Shown: positions 14,991 to 20,299 of the stretch, in pieces | Position numbering within the stretch: the stretch's first letter is position 1 | How the letters are laid out: every line of letters begins with the position of its first letter | Origin: JBBSMX01 sp038232935 | Lineage (GTDB): Bacteria; Bacteroidota; Rhodothermia; Rhodothermales; JANQRZ01 | Reading direction: 5' to 3' | Length of the DNA: 20,299 nucleotides | Assembly: GCA_038232935.1 (NCBI GenBank) | Contig: JBBSMX010000076.1 | Span: forward strand, 1-20,299 | The notes under the pieces: generated by a model | Told to the model about the DNA's origin: nothing | The model's database searches: none | The model's input: only the letters and a program-made list of their open reading frames with translations | Translations under genes and position numbers: made by a program

Positions 14991-15784
14991 CAGACGCCCC
15001 GCTGCGTTCGGCCCGCCGCCGGGGGCATCAGCGTCGAGTGCAGCCCGCCGAGGTAGGGCGGCATCAGCCGCATCCGGCTGCCGTACCACGAGAACAGCTC
15101 GCCGTCCACGAGGCGCACCGGCACGCCCGGCACCGCCCGCTCCAACTCCGCAATGTGCCGCTCGCGGAACGGGAAGGGCTCGCTCGAAAGCAAGATCACG
15201 TCGGGTTCGGCCGCCGCCATGTCCTCTACCGTGGTCTCCGGGTAGCGCGTCCGCTCGCCGAACACGTTCGTGAGCGATGCCCGGCGGAGCACGTCGTGGA
15301 TGAACGTGTCGCCGCCGACCGTCATGTATGGGCCGCGCCAGATGAGGTACGCCACGCGCACGTGCGGACGCTCCGCGAGAGCCGCGAAGCCGCGCTCGAT
15401 CTCGTCCGCTAGTACCTCCGCCCGCTCACTCTGCCCCACGAGGCCGCCGACGGTGCGGATCATCGCGACGGCCTCATCGACAGTCGATACATCCGTGACG
15501 AAAACGGGCGCGATGGCGTCGAGTGCCTCGACCTGCTCGCGGACGTTCTCTTCGAGGTTGGCGAGGATGAGGTCGGGCGCGAGGGCTTCGACGCGCTCGG
15601 CACTCACAGTCTTCGTCCCGCCGACGATCTGCTTCTCCTCTTTCCAGCCCGCCGGATGGACGCAGAACCGCGTCAGCCCGACCACCTCGGTGCCGAGGCC
15701 GAGGTCGGCTAGCAGCTCGGTCTGGCTTGGGACGAGCGAGACGATCCGGCGCGGAGGGGCACCGAGTGCGACGGGGCCGAGCAT
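14990..15784 (-). CDS. BtuF-like helical-backbone metal receptor (cobalamin/siderophore-binding fold)
   Basis: This protein (264 aa) has the class III periplasmic-binding fold of BtuF/FhuD: RIVSLVPSQTELLADLGLGTEVVGLTRFCVHPAGW at the N-terminus, VGGTKTVSAERVEALAPDLILANLEENVREQVEAL in the middle, and later PDVILLSSEPFPFRERH. I place the start at ATG 15784 (MLGPVALGAPPRR), because the longer in-frame start at 15913 would lie inside the strong stem-loop at 15863-15910. Neither start gives a signal peptide, and no TonB receptor, permease or ATPase gene is adjacent, so a classical ABC uptake role is doubtful. Cytoplasmic members of this family are known in this part of the tree (from memory). The stop overlaps the GT-C gene start by one base (TGATG). 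Confidence 0.82.
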   Translation of the reverse strand: MLGPVALGAPPRRIVSLVPSQTELLADLGLGTEVVGLTRFCVHPAGWKEEKQIVGGTKTVSAERVEALAPDLILANLEENVREQVEALDAIAPVFVTDVSTVDEAVAMIRTVGGLVGQSERAEVLADEIERGFAALAERPHVRVAYLIWRGPYMTVGGDTFIHDVLRRASLTNVFGERTRYPETTVEDMAAAEPDVILLSSEPFPFRERHIAELERAVPGVPVRLVDGELFSWYGSRMRLMPPYLGGLHSTLMPPAAGRTQRGV

Positions 15785-15862
15785 CCGGCCCGGACCCGGT
15801 CCGGGGACATCGGAGATTTTGGTGGAGGCCACGAGAAGCGCGACGATAGGGGTGTTCGAAGC

Positions 15863-15910
15863 CGCCACGCCGAGCCGGCCTCCCTGTGCGGAGGCCGGCT
15901 CGGCGTGGCG
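15863..15910 (-). terminator. Perfect 21-bp stem-loop, terminator of the type IX secreted protein gene
   Basis: Bases 15863-15883 and 15890-15910 are perfect reverse complements (21 bp, GC-rich, beginning CGCCACGCCGAG on the plus strand) around the 6-nt loop CTGTGC. It starts about 42 bases after the stop of the secreted protein gene (15952, minus strand), where a terminator is expected. No T-run follows, so it may rely on the very stable stem or act as an mRNA 3' barrier. Confidence 0.75.
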
Positions 15911-15951
15911 CAAGGACCAGCGAGCGGCTCAAACTACGACGCCGGGGGCCG

Positions 15952-17001
15952 TCACCGCAGGAGAGTGAGGCGGCGCGACGAGGACTGGCCTCCTGCCGTC
16001 AACCGAACCACGTAGACGCCGGATACGAGGTCACGGATGGTCCAGGTCGTCTGATGCCGGCCGGCCGTCTGCACCGCGCCATCGAGGATCGTAGCCACAC
16101 GGCGGCCGAGCGTGTCGAACACGTCTAAGCGAACGGGCGTCGCCGTCGGCAGGGAGAACGTGAGCTGCGCGGCGTCGCCGGAGCGGAGGGGGTTCGGCGC
16201 GACGGCGTCGAGTTGGGCGGCGAGCACGATCTCAGCGGACGGCTGGGCGGCTACCGCCGCGTCGTACACATTGTAGTTCCCGCTGGCCGGGCCGCTGGAT
16301 GGGAGGAAGACGTTCGCGTTGAGCAGGCCGTAGGCCGTGAACAGCACCTGTGCAGAGGTTGTGACGGTGGGGGGGAACGGGGGGAAAGAGAACGTGGTCG
16401 TGGTCTCGGTGCGGATCATCAGGGCCTCCGTGCTCCCAGCCGGTGTGACGAGCGTGCCCCAGCCCACGACCTCGATCGAATCTTGCGTCGTGAATGTGGC
16501 ACCGGGAAGGGGATTCGGCTCGAACTGCGTCTCGTAGTCCGACGTCCACGTTGTCCCGAACGTGAACGGGAGCACGGCGGTGATCTGCTCGGGGACGAAC
16601 CGGATCAGTACCTCCGAGCTGGTCAGACCGAGGAACGTCGCGGCCGAGGCGCTAAGGGTCTGGAACGTGTACGCCGTCGAGTCAGGGGACTCGATGCGGA
16701 AGATGTGGGTGGCCTGGGCGAGGTGCGGGTCGTCGGAACCGGGGACGGGCGGCTCTACCCTCGTCACGGTGGTCACGTAGGCGGGGTCATACGTGAGGCC
16801 CGTGAAGTCCCACGTCTGGTTAGCGCCCGTCTGAGCCGCCAGGGCTGTCAGCGCGGCCGACGACTCGGTGGCGTACAGGGTGTTCGTTCCCTCGATCGAG
16901 AGGGCGGCCTCGAGGTCGGCGTGGGTGATGGTGATCTGTGCGAGGGCTGGCGGGAGAGAGCAGGCGGCGGCCAGGACGAGGGCTAGCGCTACGCGGTTCA
17001 T
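15952..17001 (-). CDS. Secreted protein with type IX (Por) C-terminal sorting domain
   Basis: This is a 349-aa exported protein. The N-terminal signal peptide (MNRVALALVLAAACSLPPALA, cleaved before QITITH) sends it through Sec. The last ~80 residues form a type A T9SS sorting domain: VAPNPLRSGDAAQLTFSLP, then VRLDVFDTLGRRVATILDG, GRHQTTWTIRDLVSGVYVVRLTAGG, and a basic end SSSRRLTLLR. This domain directs passage through the outer membrane and surface attachment or release. The central ~240 residues are beta-rich, Thr/Ser-rich and unlike any enzyme I know; segments such as NQTWDFTGLTYDP recur in uncharacterised secreted Bacteroidota proteins. Its presence is the best taxonomic clue in the window. 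Monocistronic, with an AT-rich leader upstream and a strong stem-loop downstream. Confidence 0.9.
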   Translation of the reverse strand: MNRVALALVLAAACSLPPALAQITITHADLEAALSIEGTNTLYATESSAALTALAAQTGANQTWDFTGLTYDPAYVTTVTRVEPPVPGSDDPHLAQATHIFRIESPDSTAYTFQTLSASAATFLGLTSSEVLIRFVPEQITAVLPFTFGTTWTSDYETQFEPNPLPGATFTTQDSIEVVGWGTLVTPAGSTEALMIRTETTTTFSFPPFPPTVTTSAQVLFTAYGLLNANVFLPSSGPASGNYNVYDAAVAAQPSAEIVLAAQLDAVAPNPLRSGDAAQLTFSLPTATPVRLDVFDTLGRRVATILDGAVQTAGRHQTTWTIRDLVSGVYVVRLTAGGQSSSRRLTLLR

Positions 17002-17099
17002 CGGGTTTCAGACTTGTGAAGGAAGGTCCCAAACCCATAAGCTAGCTATTCATTTCAAGTTTGTTACATGCAGGTATTTGTATATCGCTGATTGGCTAT

Positions 17100-17117
17100 C
17101 GTGACGGCGTGGTCACG
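17100..17117 (-). terminator. Possible short stem-loop after mpl
   Basis: CGTGAC (17100-17105) and GTCACG (17112-17117) pair around a 6-nt loop, about 30 bases after the mpl stop (17149). The stem is short and has no T-run, so confidence is low. Confidence 0.25.
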
Positions 17118-17148
17118 GGCGTCGGCGATGGCAATCGGGAACGGCACG

Positions 17149-18642
17149 TCAGGAAGTCGCCTCTGCCTCCCGTTCGCGCAGTGCCTCCATCAGCTTCCGG
17201 TGCAGCCCGTCGAACGAGCCGTTGCTCATCACGAGCGCGATGTCGTTCGGGCGGAGCGCGTCGAGGAGCGGGGGGAGGAGCGTGTCGGCGCTGGGGAAGG
17301 CGGCGGCCGGAACGCCCCGGGCTTCGATCCGCTCGGCCACGGCGGCGGCGTCGAGGAAGTCGTCGGGGTTGTCGTTGTGGCGGAGCGGGGGCGCGCTGAC
17401 GAACACGGCGTCGGCCTCGGCGAGCGCGGTGGCGTAGGTCGCCTCGAAGACCTTGCGGCGGCTGGAGTTGCTGCGGGGCTCGAACACGGCGACGGTGCGG
17501 CGGCCCGGCCACCGCTCCTGCACGGCGTGGACCGTGGCGGCGACGGCGGTCGGGTGGTGGGCGAAGTCGTCGACCACGATCACGCCAGCGACCTCGCCGA
17601 GGATCTCCTGGCGCCGTTTCATCCCTTCGAACGTCGCGAAGGCGGCGGCGATGGCCTCGGGCTTGACCCCCGCGTCGAGCGCGATGGCGCACACGCCGAG
17701 CGCGTCGAACCGGTTGACCCACCCGCTCATCGGGAGGAAGATTTCGGTGAGGGGCTGGCCGTTGGCGACGAGCGTGAAGCGCTGGCCGCCCTCGACGGCG
17801 CGGATGTCGGTGGCGGTGACGTTGTCGTCGCCGCCTTCGAGCCCGAAGAAGCGGACGCGCGCGGTCGTGTAGTCGGCGAGGGCGCGGACCTCGTGATCGT
17901 CCCCGTTGAGTAGGAGCAGGCCGTGCGCGGGCAGGAGCGCGACGAACTCGCGGAAGGCGGCGCGGTAGTCGTCCCAGTTGGCGTAGATGTCGGCGTGGTC
18001 GAACTCCATCGAGGTGACGATGGCGCTCGTGGGCCGGTAGTGCATGAACTTCGGCCGCTTGTCGAAATACGCCGAGTCGTACTCGTCGCCCTCGACGACG
18101 AAGTGGGGGCCGGAGCCGACAGCGCACGTCGCGCCGTAGTTCGTCATCACGCCGCCGATGAAGAAGCCGGGGTCGAGGCCGGCGTGGCGGAGGACGTGGG
18201 CGAGCATGCCCGCCGTCGTCGTCTTGCCGTGCGTGCCGGTGACGACGAGGCTGTGGCGGTCGCGGATGAAGAAGTGGGCGAGGGCCTCCGGCAGCGACAT
18301 CTGCACGAGGCCGTGCTTGCGGGCGTACGTCGCCTCCGGGTGCGTCGGCACGGCCGCGTTCCCGACGACGACGAGGTCCGGCGCGGGGTCGAGGTGGGCC
18401 GAGTCGTACCCCTCGTCGATGGTGATGCCGAGGGCGTTGAGCCGCGTGCTCATCGGCGGGTAGGCCGCCTGATCGGAGCCGCGCACGTCGTAGCCCGCCT
18501 CCACGAACAGCTCGGCGAGCGCGCCCATCCCCTTGCCGCAGATGCCGACGAGGTAGACGGAGCGGACGGCGTCCGGGGACGGGGGAGCAGGGCGGTCGAA
18601 GATGCGGAGGTCGGCGTCGGGGAAGCTGGCGAGGTCGCGCAT
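17149..18642 (-). CDS. mpl: UDP-N-acetylmuramate:L-alanyl-gamma-D-glutamyl-meso-diaminopimelate ligase (Mpl)
   Basis: This cytoplasmic Mur ligase (497 aa) re-attaches the recovered tripeptide to UDP-MurNAc in peptidoglycan recycling. The N-terminal Rossmann-like domain reads VYLVGICGKGMGALAELF, the central ATPase VVTGTHGKTTTAGML (P-loop, 135-143), then FVVEGDEYDSAYFDKRPKFMHYRP (182-203). The C-terminal domain has VVDDFAHHPTAV (357-367) and FEPRSNSSRRKVF (387-399). The YFDKRPKF stretch, FEPRSNSSRR and the end VMSNGSFDGLH separate Mpl from MurC, for which the equivalent is different. One oddity: the usual GxHNxxN segment reads MSGWVNRFDA, with Val in place of His. ATG 18642 is preferred over 18744, which would add 34 non-homologous residues. 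It is divergent from the isochorismatase-like gene. Confidence 0.93.
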   Translation of the reverse strand: MRDLASFPDADLRIFDRPAPPSPDAVRSVYLVGICGKGMGALAELFVEAGYDVRGSDQAAYPPMSTRLNALGITIDEGYDSAHLDPAPDLVVVGNAAVPTHPEATYARKHGLVQMSLPEALAHFFIRDRHSLVVTGTHGKTTTAGMLAHVLRHAGLDPGFFIGGVMTNYGATCAVGSGPHFVVEGDEYDSAYFDKRPKFMHYRPTSAIVTSMEFDHADIYANWDDYRAAFREFVALLPAHGLLLLNGDDHEVRALADYTTARVRFFGLEGGDDNVTATDIRAVEGGQRFTLVANGQPLTEIFLPMSGWVNRFDALGVCAIALDAGVKPEAIAAAFATFEGMKRRQEILGEVAGVIVVDDFAHHPTAVAATVHAVQERWPGRRTVAVFEPRSNSSRRKVFEATYATALAEADAVFVSAPPLRHNDNPDDFLDAAAVAERIEARGVPAAAFPSADTLLPPLLDALRPNDIALVMSNGSFDGLHRKLMEALREREAEATS

Positions 18643-18827
18643 GGGCGGGCGTTTGGGGTGAGCGGCCAAAATACGGTTCGGCGCACCGGAGCGGTCGAAA
18701 AAAGGCGGCAGGGATAATTGAGTGCCGGTTGCCGTTCGGAGCACCTGTGAACGAAATTGTCGGCTTCATAGGGGAGGCGGTTCGGCTTGTTTTCCTCATC
18801 GTCCCGTGACAACCTACAGGTCAGACC

Positions 18828-19466
18828 ATGCAGCGAGCCAACGGACTCGAGATTCCGCAGACCCTCGAAGAAGCGTGCGAGATCGAGCACACGGCGCTCC
18901 TCGTCTACGACATGCAGGTCGGCATCCTGCGCCAGTTGCCCAACGGCGAGGAGATGGTGGAGCGCGTCGCCGAGGTGCTCGGGGCTGCGCGCGAGGTTGG
19001 CCTGCGGACGTTCTTCCTCCGCCACCTCTCGCTGCCGAAGAACCTCATGGGGACGTTCCAACTCCGGCAGGCGATGGCGTGGCAGCGGACGGACGCGCCC
19101 GACGAGATCGAGCCGTGGTTCCTCCGCGGCTCGGACGCGCACGCGATCACGCCGGACCTCGCCCCGACGGAGGCGGAAGCGGTCTTCGACAAGATCGGGA
19201 TGTCCGCCTTCGAAGGCACCCCGCTCGACACGGCCCTCCGCGACTGCGGCGTGCGGTCGTTCCTCATCGTCGGCGTAGCCACCGAGATCGGCATCGAACC
19301 CACCGTCCGGCACGGGGCCGACCTCGGCTACCTCCCGATTGTCGTGACCGACGCCTGCGGGGCCGGCCACGCCGAGGCCGGGGCGCGCTCGCTCGACACC
19401 CTCCGCTACCTCGGCGACGCGCTGTTCACGACCGTCGAGGAGGTTACAGCACTGCTGCAAGCGTGA
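18828..19466 (+). CDS. Isochorismatase-fold hydrolase lacking the nucleophilic Cys
   Basis: This 212-aa protein belongs to the cysteine-hydrolase/isochorismatase superfamily. It has Asp28 in LLVYDMQVGIL and Lys122 in VFDKIGMSAFEGTPLD, matching the Asp and Lys of the family triad. Where amidase members have Cys (typically GVATNxCVExT), this one reads VGVATEIGIEPTVRHGADLGY, so residue 155 is Gly. In true isochorismatases (EntB, PhzD) a Gly also replaces the Cys, so vinyl-ether hydrolysis or a non-thiol reaction is more plausible than amide hydrolysis. No siderophore or phenazine genes are nearby, so the substrate is open. ATG 18828 is the first in-frame start. It is monocistronic and divergent from mpl, with a 185-bp shared upstream region. 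Confidence 0.88.
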   Translation: MQRANGLEIPQTLEEACEIEHTALLVYDMQVGILRQLPNGEEMVERVAEVLGAAREVGLRTFFLRHLSLPKNLMGTFQLRQAMAWQRTDAPDEIEPWFLRGSDAHAITPDLAPTEAEAVFDKIGMSAFEGTPLDTALRDCGVRSFLIVGVATEIGIEPTVRHGADLGYLPIVVTDACGAGHAEAGARSLDTLRYLGDALFTTVEEVTALLQA

Positions 19467-19503
19467 TTCCGGGAACGCGGCACTGCGAAGCTGGTTGAGG
19501 AAG

Positions 19504-19527
19504 TTAGCCAACTCATTTAGTCAACTC
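19504..19527 (+). promoter_or_regulatory. Direct repeat TTAGYCAACTC upstream of the antitoxin gene
   Basis: TTAGCCAACTC (19504-19514) and TTAGTCAACTC (19517-19527) are two near-identical 11-mers, 13 bases apart start to start, ending 23 bases before the antitoxin ATG. Phd/YefM antitoxins normally bind short repeats in this position to repress their operon, so this is a candidate operator. Assigned by position only. Confidence 0.4.
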
Positions 19528-19550
19528 CGAGACATCGGAACCGGCCCGTG

Positions 19551-19805
19551 ATGGACCCCACGACGGTAGGCGTACACGAAGCAAAGACCCAGCTTTCCGA
19601 CCTGCTCCGCCGGGCCGAGGCGGGCGAGACGATTGTCATCACTCGACGCGGCAGGCCCGTGGCCGAACTGCGCGCGGCACCTCAGGCGGCACCGGACCGT
19701 CTCAGCGCCCCGCTCCGCGGCCTGTGGGAGGTGCCCGACCGCGCCGGGCTGCTTGACGCTCTTGCTCCGGATGCTGAGACGGAGAAGCTGTTTTACGGGG
19801 AGTGA
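19551..19805 (+). CDS. Phd/YefM-family antitoxin
   Basis: This 84-aa protein has the Phd/YefM antitoxin pattern: VGVHEAKTQLSDLLRRAEAGETIVITRRGRPVAEL, the DNA-binding dimer domain. It is followed by a variable C-terminal tail (ALAPDAETEKLFYGE) that normally wraps and blocks the toxin. It lies 6 bases before the PIN toxin gene, the standard antitoxin-first order. I choose ATG 19551 over the GTG at 19548 directly before it; both give almost the same protein. The antitoxin should also repress its own operon, perhaps through the 11-mer repeats upstream. Confidence 0.92.
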   Translation: MDPTTVGVHEAKTQLSDLLRRAEAGETIVITRRGRPVAELRAAPQAAPDRLSAPLRGLWEVPDRAGLLDALAPDAETEKLFYGE

Positions 19806-19811
19806 CGGTCT

Positions 19812-20299
19812 ATGTACCTGCTCGATACGTTTGCGCTCGTCTGCCTACTCGCCGAGCCGGAGCGGATGACGCAGGCAGCACGGGACGCGGTGGCGGACCC
19901 GACCCATCGCGTTTTCTTCTCCCCGGCGAGCGTGTGGGAGATCGAGATCAAGGTGAAGCTCGAAAAGCTGGTGCGGCCCACGTCGGAGATCGCCCGGACA
20001 GCCAGAGGGCTGGGCTTCATCGACCTCCCCATCGTGGCCGAACACGCCGCTGCCGCCGGGCAGCTCCCGCTCCACCACCGCGACCCGTTCGACCGGATGC
20101 TCATCGCGCAGGCGCACTCCGAAGCCCTGACCGTGGTAACACCGGATGCGCGCTTCTCAGAAACTGTTTGGGGAAACGGCTCCGGGCTGCGCGAGGCCGC
20201 TGAACCCGCTCGCGGCGTTGCGTTCGTCGCCCGATGCTATGGCATCGAGCTCCTCACGCGCCTGGCGAATCGGCTCCATCGATTCTCGCTCGCGCTCGA
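19812..20299 (+). CDS. PIN-domain toxin (VapC-like), running off the window
   Basis: This is a predicted Mg-dependent ribonuclease toxin. The frame starting at ATG 19812 reads MYLLDTFALVCLLAEPE, with Asp5. Glu43 is in PASVWEIEIKVKLEKL; D91 and D94 are in LPLHHRDPFDRMLIAQA, and Asp112 in VVTPDARF. These are the four acidic positions of the PIN active site, in the Sll0205/COG3744 style. The family normally ends about 10-15 residues after the last motif, often as YGVxLL. Here the frame stays open for 50 more codons to the window end, and a YGIELL segment appears about 27 residues later than expected (residues 143-148). The stretch between (from SETVWGNGSG to VARC) may be an insertion or a real tail. 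It is partial at the 3' end in this window. Confidence 0.85.
   Translation, partial: MYLLDTFALVCLLAEPERMTQAARDAVADPTHRVFFSPASVWEIEIKVKLEKLVRPTSEIARTARGLGFIDLPIVAEHAAAAGQLPLHHRDPFDRMLIAQAHSEALTVVTPDARFSETVWGNGSGLREAAEPARGVAFVARCYGIELLTRLANRLHRFSLAL

Noticed and set aside
17149..18642. MurC (UDP-N-acetylmuramate--L-alanine ligase)
   Set aside because: The YFDKRPKF and FEPRSNSSRR segments and the SNGSFDGLH end fit Mpl rather than MurC.
19802..20203. Plus-strand 133-aa frame overlapping the PIN toxin gene
   Set aside because: It is Arg/Pro-rich and has no domain. The frame starting at ATG 19812 carries all PIN acidic residues.

Overview
The window looks like chromosomal DNA of a high-GC member of the Bacteroidota/Rhodothermota side of the tree (Rhodothermales- or Rubricoccaceae-like). 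This is an inference. It rests on the high GC content, the lack of clear Shine-Dalgarno sites, a secreted protein with a type IX (Por) C-terminal sorting domain, a DUF5117-type metzincin, and a single-chain glycyl-tRNA synthetase. I count about 18 genes. There are no rRNA, tRNA, CRISPR or transposase genes.

Layout. 1-1485 (-): a GT-C membrane glycosyltransferase gene broken by several frameshifts. 1617-4064 (-): an exported zinc metalloprotease. 4180-6422 (-): ubiA-dprE1, a translationally coupled pair (ATGA overlap) predicted to make polyprenyl-phospho-ribose and oxidise it on the way to polyprenyl-phospho-arabinose. 6511-6660: an intergenic repeat element with five heptamers and two small palindromes. 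6687-8123 (+): glycyl-tRNA synthetase. 8124-9351 (-): a winged-helix protein plus an AbiEii-like nucleotidyltransferase, arranged like a toxin-antitoxin operon and preceded by a perfect AT-rich palindrome. 9393-9463 (+): a diverged second copy of the 3' end of the glycyl-tRNA synthetase gene. 9637-10167 (+): a small exported protein of unknown role. 10224-11099 (-): aldo/keto reductase. 11255-11686 (-): TerB-like protein. 11791-13754 (-): a ParA-type ATPase overlapping a CaiB/BaiF CoA-transferase. 13854-15784 (-): a BtuF-like receptor-fold protein overlapping an intact GT-C membrane protein. 15952-17001 (-): a type IX secreted protein followed by a perfect 21-bp stem-loop. 17149-18642 (-): Mpl, for peptidoglycan recycling. 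18828-19466 (+): an isochorismatase-fold hydrolase. 19551-end (+): a Phd/YefM antitoxin and PIN toxin pair, the toxin running off the window.

The most interesting observation is that the wHTH/nucleotidyltransferase cassette sits exactly at the 3' end of the glycyl-tRNA synthetase gene. The two stop codons abut as TGATCA. Beyond the cassette lies a second, in-frame, diverged copy of the last ~22 codons of that gene. It looks like an accessory module that entered at the 3' end of a housekeeping gene and kept or supplied a functional tail, as integrative elements do at tRNA genes, but here at a synthetase gene and with no recombinase visible.

How the genes may work together: ubiA-dprE1 implies a lipid-linked pentofuranose donor, and GT-C enzymes of the kind seen (broken) at 89-1485 and (intact) at 13854-14990 are the sort that use such donors. 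Both links are inferred from family and proximity only. The two toxin-antitoxin-like modules (8124-9390 and 19504-20299) are the accessory content. The rest is ordinary metabolism and envelope biology.
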